From assembly GCF_900177665.1 (NCBI RefSeq), contig NZ_FXAW01000001.1, positions 434,001 through 498,000 on the forward strand: a stretch of 64,000 nucleotides of DNA, written 5' to 3'. The notes under the pieces were generated by a model. The model saw nothing but the letters and a program-made list of their open reading frames with translations, had not been told where the DNA came from and did not search any database. Origin of the DNA: Marivirga sericea (GTDB lineage Bacteria > Bacteroidota > Bacteroidia > Cytophagales > Cyclobacteriaceae). A program made the position numbers and the translations under genes. Position 1 is the stretch's first letter. Each line of letters opens with the position of its first letter. Positions 1 through 8,493 of the stretch are shown here, one piece after another.

Positions 1-49
1 TCGAGAAGGCACTACTATTAGCTTTGTTTTGCCTAATATGAAAAATTAG
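1..49 (+). CDS. C-terminal tail of a probable sensor histidine kinase (partial, cut by window edge)
   Basis: Reading from base 2, sixteen codons run in frame to a TAG at 47-49 and give REGTTISFVLPNMKN. A glycine followed by TT and an alternating hydrophobic strand ending in LP is the usual last beta strand of a HATPase_c domain, where a GxGTxFxxxLP pattern closes the protein. The rest of the gene lies outside the window, so the call depends on this short pattern alone. No other open frame covers these bases convincingly. Confidence 0.5.
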   Translation, partial: REGTTISFVLPNMKN

Positions 50-597
50 TTCAAGTTTCCTGATTAATAGAGCTACCGTTCCCAAAGAATTGGAAAGTGT
101 ATACTGGCAAATTAAGACTTAATTTCTTAAAAAGTCTTAATTTATCCTGTTTGTGCCGATCTATCGGTATATCTCCTTCAAATTAGGGCTTTCTTGATAA
201 ATACTACAAAGCTTTCAAGCCAAATAAAATTTGCTCATAGAGAGCGGGTTGGGGGTCAAAAATGCGGGCCAGACGAGGGTGTGGGTTGTAGCATATTTTT
301 GTCTTGAATTTTTGTTTCTTTTTGTTCAAGCAAAAAGAAAAGATATAAAGCACAAAATTTAATTTGGAATACACATATGTCTATAATTTCTTAAACTTCA
401 GATGATACCCAAAATCACTAATTTTGAGATCTTAAACATAATTATATTTCAAAAATGATGCTTTAATTTTCGTTTAAAAATATATTAAAGATACTTTATA
501 TTTTTCAAGAGAACCCAAATTACCATCTTATGATTTAAAGAGTAAAATCAAATTTCAGTTTCTTTATACCGTTAATTAGCAAGTTAAACCACTTTCT
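50..597. other. Non-coding stretch with a G-rich island and an A/T hairpin
   Basis: No convincing gene is visible in these 548 bases. A G-rich island at 246-285 has five runs of three to five G (246-248, 251-255, 266-268, 277-279, 283-285) in otherwise AT-rich DNA. It is followed by a perfect 10-bp inverted repeat, TTTCTTTTTG at 315-324 and CAAAAAGAAA at 331-340, with a 6-base loop. The arrangement resembles a dispersed non-coding element or a decayed leader rather than a clear terminator, because the stem is almost all A/T and no separate T-run follows it. A specific promoter for the gene at 598 could not be picked out. Confidence 0.4.
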
Positions 598-1731
598 ATG
601 AAGAATTTATTGATATTAGCTTTTTTTAGTACTATCCTCTGGTCTTGTGAATCAGCAAATAGAAAAGAAACCACATCAGCTTATTTTAATTTTGAATTGG
701 AAATTGATACAGTTCAGCTAGATTCTAGAAATGAAATAATAATGGCAGGAGCCTATATGGACAACCCAGCGGTCTCCTTCGATAAAACTAAGTTTTATAA
801 TTTTGATAATGAAAATTACGTGCTTGAAGTATTTGACATTGAAAATTATAAGCTTGACAAAAAAGTAAATTTTCAAAAAGATGGACCAAATGGATTAGGT
901 TCAAACCAGGTGAGGAGTTTAAAAATTTTTCCAAATGGTAATATTGGAATTGAGGATTTTGAGTCTTTTAAGGTTTTTGATTTGCAGGGAAACCAGGTGA
1001 AAAATGTGAATTTTAACAAAGATTGGATAAAGGGAGATTTTACTGCCTCCGAAAGCTTTGAATTTGCTTCAGTTAATAAAGACGGTTCACTCATTGCAGG
1101 CATGCATTTTGGTACTGATAATTTTAAACCACTTATGTTTCTACTTGATATTGAAGAAAAGAAAGCGAAACGGATATTGCTATCCCAATTTGATAAGTTG
1201 AAAAGGTATAAAATTGTTTTTCGAAGAAATGGGGGATACCTAACAGATCATCATGAGCGAGTTCAATTCGGTTTTAAAGGAGATAGTATTATTATTTCAA
1301 ATTCTGCCTATAACGATCTGTATATCTATAATGAAAAAACCAATGAATTGGAATATAGAACATTTGCTCATAAGTTAATACCAGAAAGAAAGGAAAAAGA
1401 GTATAAAAACAGCTCTGAATCTCGAGAAGAAGTAGTTGAAATAATCTATTCGATAAGCGAAGAAGTAAGATTTACAGAGTTTTTTTGGGATGAGGATACC
1501 AGAAAATTTTACAGATTTACAAATCAGACCATTTATGATGATAAGCGAGAAAACTCTACCTATAAAGTTTCAATGCTGGTATATGATGAATATCTGCAGT
1601 TAATCGGTGAAAAAGAATTGATGAAGTTTAAAGATTATGCCGAACCTCTTTTTGTAAAAGACGGAAAAGTCCATTTCCATTTAAATATGGAAGATGAATT
1701 AGGTTTTATACGAATAGGATTGAAAAACTAA
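598..1731 (+). CDS. Lipoprotein, probable DUF4221-type beta-propeller
   Basis: This 377-residue protein begins with a short lipoprotein signal (hydrophobic residues 4-14, lipobox LWSC with Cys17), so it should be lipid-anchored in the envelope. The body has repeated strand-rich blocks with phrases such as YNFDNENYVLEVFDIE and the DGPNGLG turn near residue 95. These match what I recall of the DUF4221 family of Bacteroidota lipoproteins, thought to form a six-bladed propeller. No catalytic residues can be named and the function is unknown. It stands alone: the next gene starts about 120 bases downstream after a short direct repeat. The family assignment is from memory of its pattern and is moderately sure. 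Confidence 0.6.
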   Translation: MKNLLILAFFSTILWSCESANRKETTSAYFNFELEIDTVQLDSRNEIIMAGAYMDNPAVSFDKTKFYNFDNENYVLEVFDIENYKLDKKVNFQKDGPNGLGSNQVRSLKIFPNGNIGIEDFESFKVFDLQGNQVKNVNFNKDWIKGDFTASESFEFASVNKDGSLIAGMHFGTDNFKPLMFLLDIEEKKAKRILLSQFDKLKRYKIVFRRNGGYLTDHHERVQFGFKGDSIIISNSAYNDLYIYNEKTNELEYRTFAHKLIPERKEKEYKNSSESREEVVEIIYSISEEVRFTEFFWDEDTRKFYRFTNQTIYDDKRENSTYKVSMLVYDEYLQLIGEKELMKFKDYAEPLFVKDGKVHFHLNMEDELGFIRIGLKN

Positions 1732-1733
1732 CA

Positions 1734-1784
1734 ACCTCAACACTTACAAACTTAATCACCTCAACACTTGCAGACTTGCAAGTC
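1734..1784. repeat. 24-bp-period direct repeat and adjoining palindrome
   Basis: ACCTCAACACTTACAAACTT at 1734-1753 is repeated with two differences at 1758-1777. A perfect 12-bp palindrome, GACTTGCAAGTC, lies at 1773-1784. The repeat fills the gap between the lipoprotein gene and the MoxR ATPase gene. It could be slipped-strand duplication or a weak regulatory site; nothing visible decides between them. Confidence 0.5.
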
Positions 1785-1852
1785 CAAACATTTAATTTCA
1801 ATTTTGCTTGTTCATTTTGGAACTATAATCATATCAGTCAGTTTTAATCATT

Positions 1853-2758
1853 ATGGCAGAAACATCTCATTGGACAGGATCCGAAAAATATTTATGCGAC
1901 CCAGCTTTAGCGCAGGCATTTCACATGGCAAGAACTTTAGGAATGCCTCTTCTAATAGAGGGGGAACCTGGAACGGGAAAGACCGAATTACCTATTCATT
2001 ATGCAAAGGACAGGGGATTGGACTTAGAAGTTTATCCTGTTGGTTCGAAAAGCAATGTAGAACAATTTGTAGCTCGCTTTGACCACGTTAAGTATTTGCG
2101 TGACTCTCAAATCGAAATTTTGAATGCTCAACGCGAAGAAAAGGGGCTGGACAACAAATTGACTACGGGAGATCGTAATCCTGAATCTTTGAAGGATTAT
2201 GTTGTAAAAGGTCCTGCAGCAGTTGCTTATAGCAAGCCTAATTCTGTTTTACTAATTGATGAAATTGATAAAGCACCTCGTGAATTCCCTAATGATCTAC
2301 TGTATGCCTTAAGTCATAGGAAATTTATAATGCCTGAATCAGGTGAAATCATTGAGGTTTCTGAGGAGGATATGCCTGCTATAGTCATTACTTCCAATCG
2401 TGAGCAGGAGTTGCCAACTGCCTTTAAAGGAAGGTGTATTTATCACTATATCGATTTTCCAGATCAGGATACGATGAACAAAATCATTGATAAACATCAC
2501 CCTGGAATGGATGAAAAAGTAGTCCGTGTAGCTTTAGATGTATTTTATCATTTGAGAAGGTTAGGTTTGGAGAGAGCACCGACAACTCGCGAAATCTTAA
2601 ATTGGCTGAAATACATGAGTCAAATAGCTCCTGCAGAGGCTGTTAAGAAAATATCAGGATTGGAAGGAATTGGAGCCTTGATCAAAACTCAAGAAGATAT
2701 GGAAAGGGTAGGCAGAATGATAGGGGCTGATGAGAGCTTTGGTACGAATTTAAATTAA
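1853..2758 (+). CDS. MoxR-family AAA+ ATPase
   Basis: This 301-residue cytoplasmic protein is a single AAA+ module. Walker A is GEPGTGKT at residues 37-44, and Walker B is the LLIDEIDKAP segment near residues 133-142. A sensor-1 region VITSNRE and an arginine-bearing segment KGRCIYHYIDFP follow. MoxR ATPases act as chaperone-like remodelers, usually together with a von Willebrand factor A (VWA) protein that supplies metal-dependent binding. The partner here is the next gene, starting 6 bases after the stop, so the pair is almost certainly co-transcribed. The ATG at 1853 leaves about 20 residues before the AAA+ core, normal for the family. The client complex cannot be told from the sequence. 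Confidence 0.88.
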   Translation: MAETSHWTGSEKYLCDPALAQAFHMARTLGMPLLIEGEPGTGKTELPIHYAKDRGLDLEVYPVGSKSNVEQFVARFDHVKYLRDSQIEILNAQREEKGLDNKLTTGDRNPESLKDYVVKGPAAVAYSKPNSVLLIDEIDKAPREFPNDLLYALSHRKFIMPESGEIIEVSEEDMPAIVITSNREQELPTAFKGRCIYHYIDFPDQDTMNKIIDKHHPGMDEKVVRVALDVFYHLRRLGLERAPTTREILNWLKYMSQIAPAEAVKKISGLEGIGALIKTQEDMERVGRMIGADESFGTNLN

Positions 2759-2764
2759 ATATTT

Positions 2765-4090
2765 ATGCTCAGCTCATTACCTGAACATTTCCGATCCCAT
2801 GGCCTAAAAGCAGATGTCAGAACATTGCTTTTATTACGGAAGGCTATGCAAAAAGGCCTAGTCAAGACTTTAGGTGATATTTATAATGTTTTGAAGGGGA
2901 TTATTGTAAAGGAATCATCAGACCTAGGACCCTTTACGAAAGCCTATTATGCTTACTTCCTTTATATTCCTATCAAGCCAGGTCAAACCTTAGAAGATGC
3001 CATTTTGCGATCTGAAACTTTCCAAAAGTGGAAAACGGATTACGTTGAGGAAGCAGATCGAGATTTTACGGATGAAGAGCTGGTTAGTACATTTTTGGAC
3101 GAGGTACATTTGACCAGTTACGATATTAAGGAAGTAGTTTCGGGCAAAGAGATCTGGGATAAAGACAATCCTGATCAGGAAGATAGTGATCCGATGGATG
3201 AAGACGGGGAAGTAGCAGAGCGTAAGTTGGATAAGATGGCAGATTACTCCGAATTATCTTTAGAGGAATTGCTAGAGCGAATGGAGAAAGTCCGTGAACA
3301 GCAAAAAACCAGACACGGTGGTGGAAGCCATTGGATTGGAACTGGCGGAATTTCACCTTATGGACATGGAGGCGCTGCCAAAAACGGCATCAGAGTAGGT
3401 GGCCAAGGAGGAGGGAAGATGGCCCGGAAAGTGATGGGTGATAAAAATTATTTTCCAATTGATAGAAATTCTACATTGAATGATAATAATATAGATGCAG
3501 CATTAGCCTCTATTAAGGGGGTTATTGAAGAAAGTGCAACGGAGAAACTGGATGTTCCCCAAACCATTAAATCTGGCTTAAAGCGTGGTGGTTTGTTTAT
3601 TCCCGAAATGTCAAGTGAGAAAAATGAGGAACTGAAAATCATTGTTTTGATTGATAATGGAGGTTATTCAATGGCGCCTTATGTACGTACTGTTCAAAAC
3701 CTTTTCAGAAAAATGCGTACTCGTTTTGCCCATGATTTGGAAGTTTATTATTTCCATAATACCATTTATGATAGGGTTTACACAGATGAAAGAAGAACCA
3801 AAGCCATTTCAATAGAAAAACTCCTTAGTCATAATAAAGATTACAGGGTATTCATCATGGGTGATGCCGCGATGGCCCCTTACGAAATCAACTCATTAAG
3901 CATGGAAAGTCTAAAAGCTATTCCTCAAAAATTCAAAAAATGTGTTTGGCTTAATCCGGAGCCTCTTAAATATTGGCCACATACTTATACGATTCAATTG
4001 ATCAAGCAACTGATTCCGATGTTTCCTTTAACCCCTGCAGGTATTGAAAGAGCCGTTAGAAGCATGAATAGTAAGGGGACTGAAAATTGA
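2765..4090 (+). CDS. VWA-domain protein (CoxE-like), partner of the MoxR ATPase
   Basis: This 441-residue protein has a helical N-terminal half, an acidic linker near 125-150, a glycine-rich segment near 182-215 (HGGGSHWIGTGGISPYGHGG), and a C-terminal VWA fold. The usual MIDAS motif DxSxS is replaced by D297-N-G-G-Y-S302-M, so two metal-coordinating serines of the classic motif are absent. From memory, variants of this kind occur in CoxE-like VWA proteins paired with MoxR ATPases, so this is probably a family trait rather than damage. The gene follows the ATPase by 6 bases. A role in assembling or activating a partner complex is inferred from the pairing only. Confidence 0.8.
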   Translation: MLSSLPEHFRSHGLKADVRTLLLLRKAMQKGLVKTLGDIYNVLKGIIVKESSDLGPFTKAYYAYFLYIPIKPGQTLEDAILRSETFQKWKTDYVEEADRDFTDEELVSTFLDEVHLTSYDIKEVVSGKEIWDKDNPDQEDSDPMDEDGEVAERKLDKMADYSELSLEELLERMEKVREQQKTRHGGGSHWIGTGGISPYGHGGAAKNGIRVGGQGGGKMARKVMGDKNYFPIDRNSTLNDNNIDAALASIKGVIEESATEKLDVPQTIKSGLKRGGLFIPEMSSEKNEELKIIVLIDNGGYSMAPYVRTVQNLFRKMRTRFAHDLEVYYFHNTIYDRVYTDERRTKAISIEKLLSHNKDYRVFIMGDAAMAPYEINSLSMESLKAIPQKFKKCVWLNPEPLKYWPHTYTIQLIKQLIPMFPLTPAGIERAVRSMNSKGTEN

Positions 4091-4121
4091 TTTTCATAAT
4101 TTTTTATAATTAACATAATCA

Positions 4122-5006
4122 ATGCAACAATCTTTCGTAGATTTTATCATGCCATTTGCAATTGCTGTGATCATGCTAGGCATTGGTTTAGAGTTAAAGT
4201 TTAAAGATTTTGAAAGGGTATTTATCCAACCAAAGGCTGTGATAACTGGCATTGCAAGTCAAATGATTTTAATGCCAGTAATTGCCCTAGGTTTAATTTA
4301 TTTTTGGCCAATTGATCCTGTCTATAAAGTTGGCTTAATGCTTTTGGCAGCATGTCCTGGTGGAACAGCTTCAAACTTAGTGACAAAATTGTTAGGTGGA
4401 AGAGTGGCACTTTCCATTTCTATGACTGCTTTCAACAGCTTTATTATTTTATTTACTATTCCAGCCATCCTTAAGCTAAGCTTTTATTTATTTTTAGGGA
4501 AGGAGCAGTCCATTGATTTAAGTTTTTGGCAAACGACAGCACAGGTTTTTTATACTGTTATTATCCCTGCTACTATAGGTGTGCTAGTGAATGAATTTTC
4601 TTCAGAAAGATTCACTGATCCATTAAAAAAGCCATTAAAGTATATTTTGCCCATTATATTAATTGTCGCGCTTTTAGCCGTTGTGTTTTTAGATGAGGAC
4701 AATAAAGAAGTAAATTACCTGGACCATCTTAATTTATTAATACCGCTTATTATTTTCAATGTTATAACCATGCTTTTTGGATATCGAATTGGCAAACTCT
4801 TAGGGCTAAGACATGACTCTAATTATACTATTGCAATCGAAATGGGCTTACAAAATAGTGTTTTGGCGCTGTTTATAGCCAATCAGGTAGTGGAGATTTC
4901 AGCGATCAGTACTATGGCAATTTTATATAGTAGTTTTTCTTTTATCACCACTTTTGGAATTGCTTTTTTAATGCAAAAACGAGTAATCCCAGGTTTTAGA
5001 GGCTAA
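4122..5006 (+). CDS. Bile acid:sodium symporter (BASS/SBF) family transporter
   Basis: This 294-residue integral inner-membrane protein has roughly nine to ten hydrophobic helices. The segment LLAACPGGTASNLVTKLLGG near residues 76-95 is the signature crossover region of the SBF family, which contributes to sodium and substrate binding. A second polar helix (EMGLQNSVLALFIANQ, near 240) matches the other conserved crossover. Members move organic anions such as bile acids or pantoate-like acids with sodium; the substrate here is unknown. It starts 31 bases after the VWA gene and is followed by another sodium-coupled transporter, but no functional link can be shown. Confidence 0.9.
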   Translation: MQQSFVDFIMPFAIAVIMLGIGLELKFKDFERVFIQPKAVITGIASQMILMPVIALGLIYFWPIDPVYKVGLMLLAACPGGTASNLVTKLLGGRVALSISMTAFNSFIILFTIPAILKLSFYLFLGKEQSIDLSFWQTTAQVFYTVIIPATIGVLVNEFSSERFTDPLKKPLKYILPIILIVALLAVVFLDEDNKEVNYLDHLNLLIPLIIFNVITMLFGYRIGKLLGLRHDSNYTIAIEMGLQNSVLALFIANQVVEISAISTMAILYSSFSFITTFGIAFLMQKRVIPGFRG

Positions 5007-5101
5007 AAATTATCCATTCATAACAATTTCTTCACATCTGTAAAGGTTTCATATTGCGCTATTGGATTTATCCTATATATTTACGACCTAAAATTTCATA
5101 C

Positions 5102-6490
5102 ATGGCATCAAGAGGAGGTTTTTCAAACCGTTTAGGTTTTATAGCAGCAGCAGCAGGTTCTGCAGTAGGTTTAGGTAACATTTGGAAGTTTCCTTATGAA
5201 GTAGGAGAAAATGGAGGAGCTGCATTTTTGGTAATTTATTTGGCTTGTGCTTTTCTAATTTGTTTACCCATCATGCTGGCGGAAACAGCTATTGGTAGAA
5301 ATACTAGGCTGAATCCTTTTGGAGCATTCAACAAAATCGGAAACCGTAAATGGGGATTGGTTGGATTATTAGGAGTATTATCTGGTATCATGATCCTAAG
5401 CTTCTACAATGTTGTGGCTGGTTGGGCTTTTGGTTATTTTATCCAAATTGGTTTTGGGGGCTTGCTCAGTAAAGGAGTAAATTATGGTGAATATTTTGGA
5501 AGCTTTGTCTCTGACATTACAGATAACCTTTTATTCTCGATCGGCTTTATGGTGTTAACCGCCTTGATTGTTGCTGGCGGTGTGCAAAAAGGAATTGAAA
5601 GGTGGACAAAGATTTTGATGCCTTTGCTTATAGCTATGATCCTCGGTTTGATTTCTTATGGATTGACATTAGATGGAGCGATGGATGGTTTATCTTTCTA
5701 TTTGGTTCCTGATTTTAGTGAAATAAATGCCAATACGTTTTACACTGCCCTAGCTCAGGCTTTCTTTTCTCTTTCATTAGGAATGGGAGCCTTGATCACA
5801 TACGGTTCCTATGTTGGTAAAGATGATAGTATTGTAGGAGCAGCAGCTTTAATCACTATAGCAGATATATCTATTGCATTTTTAGCAGGTTTGATGATTT
5901 TCCCATTAGTATTCAGTCAGCCTAGCATAGAAGCAAATGCTGGCCCAGGTTTGGTATTCGTTGCCTTGCCAGGGATTTTTGAAACCATGGGAAGCGTTGG
6001 GCCATTCGTAGGAGCATCCTTCTTTTTGCTTTTGTGCTTTGCAGCACTAACTTCTACGGTTTCATTATTGGAGGTTCCAGTAGCATTTGTGACCGATCAG
6101 TTTAAGACCAATAGGAAAAAGACTGTGTACCTAGTGGCTACGTTCATTTTCTTTGTAGGCTTACCGACCATGCTATCACAAGGAGCTTCAGATTTCTTTA
6201 CAAATTTCACTTATTACGGGGGAGAAAGTAAAGACTTTTTCACACTAATTGAGAATTTGTTTTCAGATTTAGCCTTGCCCTTAGGTGGATTCTTTATTGC
6301 AATATTTGCCGGTTGGTCTTGGAAAAATAAAGGTTTTCAGAAAGAATTATATTTTGGAAATGCTGCATTAGAAGGTACCTTTCTAGAAAAAATGATTTTA
6401 TTCATGGTGCGCTTCGTTTCACCATTTGTAGTTGGAGCTATTTTTATTATTAGTGTTCTGCAGATTTTCTTCAATGTGTCATTATTCTAG
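5102..6490 (+). CDS. Neurotransmitter:sodium symporter (NSS, LeuT-fold) family transporter
   Basis: The protein is 462 residues from the ATG at 5102. An upstream in-frame TTG at 5054 would only add 16 unlikely residues before the conserved MASRGGFSNRLGF start, so it was rejected. The first helix carries AAAAGSAVGLGNIWKFPY, the unwound TM1 that binds sodium and amino acid in LeuT-type carriers. About eleven membrane helices follow, the number usual in the short bacterial MhsT/Tyt1 group. The likely substrate is a hydrophobic amino acid or a related amine, but specificity cannot be read from the sequence. The gene is closed by a strong hairpin shared with the convergent stress-protein gene. Confidence 0.92.
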   Translation: MASRGGFSNRLGFIAAAAGSAVGLGNIWKFPYEVGENGGAAFLVIYLACAFLICLPIMLAETAIGRNTRLNPFGAFNKIGNRKWGLVGLLGVLSGIMILSFYNVVAGWAFGYFIQIGFGGLLSKGVNYGEYFGSFVSDITDNLLFSIGFMVLTALIVAGGVQKGIERWTKILMPLLIAMILGLISYGLTLDGAMDGLSFYLVPDFSEINANTFYTALAQAFFSLSLGMGALITYGSYVGKDDSIVGAAALITIADISIAFLAGLMIFPLVFSQPSIEANAGPGLVFVALPGIFETMGSVGPFVGASFFLLLCFAALTSTVSLLEVPVAFVTDQFKTNRKKTVYLVATFIFFVGLPTMLSQGASDFFTNFTYYGGESKDFFTLIENLFSDLALPLGGFFIAIFAGWSWKNKGFQKELYFGNAALEGTFLEKMILFMVRFVSPFVVGAIFIISVLQIFFNVSLF

Positions 6491-6515
6491 AATAAATAGT
6501 AATGGTTGATAACAT

Positions 6516-6543
6516 AAAAAGGCTCGAGATTCGAGCCTTTTTT
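6516..6543. terminator. Bidirectional intrinsic terminator
   Basis: A hairpin with stem GGCTCGA / TCGAGCC (6521-6527 and 6531-6537) and a three-base loop is flanked by an A-run on the left and a T-run on the right. It therefore works on both strands. It separates the rightward NSS transporter gene from the leftward universal stress protein gene. Confidence 0.9.
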
Positions 6544-6556
6544 ATAGAAATTTTTT

Positions 6557-7414
6557 TCAGTCTGTTTCAATAATTTTCCTTTTAGAAGAGGAAAGTGCTA
6601 ATAAAGGAACCTTAGTATGGAAAATTAGAGATTTGGATTCGCTTCTAGCAAACAAGCTTTCGAATAACCCTTTTTTCCTTGGCAAGACCACTAATAAATC
6701 AATTCTATTCCTCTCTGCAAACTCATCAATTCCGGACTCTACATTTCTGTTAACCATAAAATGGTATTGATGCGGTAGGCCCTTTAAATGGAGCTCTAAG
6801 TTTTTTGCCTCTTCCGCTTTTTCCTTATCTAGCATAGGCTCAGCACTTACATGGATCAAATGAATTTCAGAGGCATAGGCTTGTCGAATAGCTTTGACTG
6901 GGCTTAGAAGCTCCGCAATAATACCTTTATAGTCACTTGATAATGCGATATTCTTAATATCAACATATCGTGCATCTTCTGGGATGACTAAGACGGGTGC
7001 AACTTCTGCTTTAATAACTCGATGAGCATTTGTACCTAAAATAACTTCATCTACACCGCTTGCGCCCTTTGTTCCCATAATGATCAAGTCTACATCATTT
7101 TCCAGACAAAATTCTTCAACCGCATCTTTAACATAATTCTCAGTTTTAACGGGTTCATATTCAAAATCCTTTATCATGGGGACTTTCTCTTCAATTTTAT
7201 CAAATTCTGAATCGATGAATTTCTTAATGTCTTCAACACTTTCACCCACATCATACGCTATATTAAAATCAGCGTAAGCCAATGGTACGGTATAGGCGTT
7301 TAAAATAGTGATTTCCGCTTGTGGATTGATATGTTTTGCAAATTTAAGTGCATATTCCAAAGCATTCATTGCGCAATCAGAAAAGTCGGTTGGAACTAAT
7401 ATGTGCTTTATCAT
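6557..7414 (-). CDS. Tandem universal stress protein (two UspA domains)
   Basis: This 285-residue cytoplasmic protein contains two UspA folds. The first (residues 1-147) begins with KHILVPTDFSD and ends with an intact ATP-binding motif, GTKG-N9-GT followed by the APVLVIPE strand. The second (about 153-280) starts at IKNIALSSDY but has PRKKGLFESLFARSES where the G-2x-G-9x-G pattern should be, so it probably does not bind ATP. One active and one degenerate domain is common in tandem Usp proteins. An 11-bp inverted repeat sits 30-74 bases upstream of the start and may be an operator. Confidence 0.9.
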   Translation of the reverse strand: MIKHILVPTDFSDCAMNALEYALKFAKHINPQAEITILNAYTVPLAYADFNIAYDVGESVEDIKKFIDSEFDKIEEKVPMIKDFEYEPVKTENYVKDAVEEFCLENDVDLIIMGTKGASGVDEVILGTNAHRVIKAEVAPVLVIPEDARYVDIKNIALSSDYKGIIAELLSPVKAIRQAYASEIHLIHVSAEPMLDKEKAEEAKNLELHLKGLPHQYHFMVNRNVESGIDEFAERNRIDLLVVLPRKKGLFESLFARSESKSLIFHTKVPLLALSSSKRKIIETD

Positions 7415-7443
7415 GGCTTCTAATTTTAGAATTCAAAAAAGTT

Positions 7444-7488
7444 ATACAAACAGCTTTTGTCCAATAATGTATTGATTGCTGTTTGTAT
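7444..7488. promoter_or_regulatory. 11-bp inverted repeat upstream of the universal stress gene
   Basis: ATACAAACAGC at 7444-7454 is perfectly matched by GCTGTTTGTAT at 7478-7488, with 23 bases between. It lies 30-74 bases upstream of the leftward stress-protein start codon at 7414, where a promoter or operator would be. There is no T-run beside it, so it is not an ordinary terminator for the DUF2062 gene that ends at 7595. Confidence 0.45.
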
Positions 7489-7594
7489 TTTAAAATTAGA
7501 AATATTTAAACCGAAATACGTTGACTTAAAGTATATCTTAAGCTGATATAAGTCATCTTATTAAGAGTTATTTTTGTGTCAAAAAATAAAAACT

Positions 7595-8113
7595 TTAAGC
7601 AGTAATTCCACCTCTCCTTTGGGTCTGTCGAAGCCTCATTTTTCTTGCTAATTGTAGCAGCAATATTGCTAAGAAATAGCTTCCGATGGAGATGGGTATA
7701 GTTAAAGTTAAATTACCTAGTGCAAATTGCTTGAAAAACAGTAAGATTTGTCGCATAGTTTCATTTTGAACTTCTACATCGGGTAGACTGTTGGAAATCC
7801 TACTTCCTATCTTGTAACTTAGCCAAAAAATAGGGATTATGGTAATGGCGTTCCAAACCATCATGGAGAGCAATACAGCCATTTTGTTGAGCTGTTTGAA
7901 TACAGTTATAAAACCGATCCCAATTGCCGTACTAAAACCAGGTGTTGGTAAGAGGGCAATTAAGGTTCCGAAAGCGTAGCTCAAAGCAATTGATACATCT
8001 GATTTATCAGAAGTGAGTATTGCTATGGTATAGCGCTTGAGTTTAAATATATATTTATCTTTATAAAAGCGTAAGCGTCTAACCGCCCACCTTTTTAACT
8101 TTGCTGTAGCCAT
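7595..8113 (-). CDS. DUF2062 membrane protein
   Basis: This 172-residue protein has a basic N-terminus ([23 protein letters not shown]) followed by the DUF2062 core: [25 protein letters not shown] near residues 43-67, a further hydrophobic pair around [17 protein letters not shown], and a C-terminal helix. Proteins of this family are small inner-membrane proteins of unknown biochemical function. Its start overlaps the end of the eIF1-like gene by 35 bases on the same strand, so the two are translationally coupled. The basic N-terminus has no later methionine before the first helix, which supports the given start. Confidence 0.82.
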   Translation of the reverse strand: MATAKLKRWAVRRLRFYKDKYIFKLKRYTIAILTSDKSDVSIALSYAFGTLIALLPTPGFSTAIGIGFITVFKQLNKMAVLLSMMVWNAITIIPIFWLSYKIGSRISNSLPDVEVQNETMRQILLFFKQFALGNLTLTIPISIGSYFLAILLLQLARKMRLRQTQRRGGITA

Positions 8114-8429
8114 CTTTTTGTAAAACTTCTACTATTTTATCTCGAAAATCTCCCTGAATGAGGATTTCTCCTTCTTTTACGCTTCCACCAACTCCGCACT
8201 TTGATTTGAGTACCTTTCCAAGATCTTTTAGATCATCTTCAGTTCCAATGAACCCGCTAATCAAACTGACTTTCTTGCCAGCTCTTGCTTTTTTGTCTAG
8301 TTGTACCTTCAGATTTTGTTGAGAGGCGGGGAGTGTCTCCTGTTCTTCTTGCCCCTCATACTCGTACTCGAAATCATCTGAAGTGGAATAAACGATACCT
8401 TCTCTTTGCTTTTTACTTTTCTTGCTCAT
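8079..8429 (-). CDS. eIF1/SUI1-like translation factor (YciH family)
   Basis: This 116-residue protein has a charged, probably disordered N-terminal 45 residues and then the SUI1 fold: [51 protein letters not shown], given here in shortened parts as [13 protein letters not shown] (about 82-94) and [13 protein letters not shown] (about 98-110). The basic-glycine loop CGVGGS matches the rRNA-facing loop of eIF1 and bacterial YciH. YciH is thought to modulate initiation fidelity. The downstream DUF2062 gene overlaps its 3' end, and the pseudouridine synthase gene lies upstream on the same strand after 64 bases. Confidence 0.88.
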   Translation of the reverse strand: MSKKSKKQREGIVYSTSDDFEYEYEGQEEQETLPASQQNLKVQLDKKARAGKKVSLISGFIGTEDDLKDLGKVLKSKCGVGGSVKEGEILIQGDFRDKIVEVLQKDGYSKVKKVGG

Positions 8430-8493
8430 TGTTAGTTTTTCTATACTTCTTATACGTTTAGTAAACTCAAAGTTTAGTCCTTTTCTATCAATT

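Noticed and set aside
1768-2082. 104-residue frame overlapping the MoxR gene
   Set aside because: It is the shifted shadow of the MoxR reading frame, with no domain of its own.
3020-3033. TTCCA-N4-TGGAA inside the VWA gene
   Set aside because: The spacer is four rather than five bases and it lies in the middle of a coding region, so it was not counted with the four regulatory palindromes.
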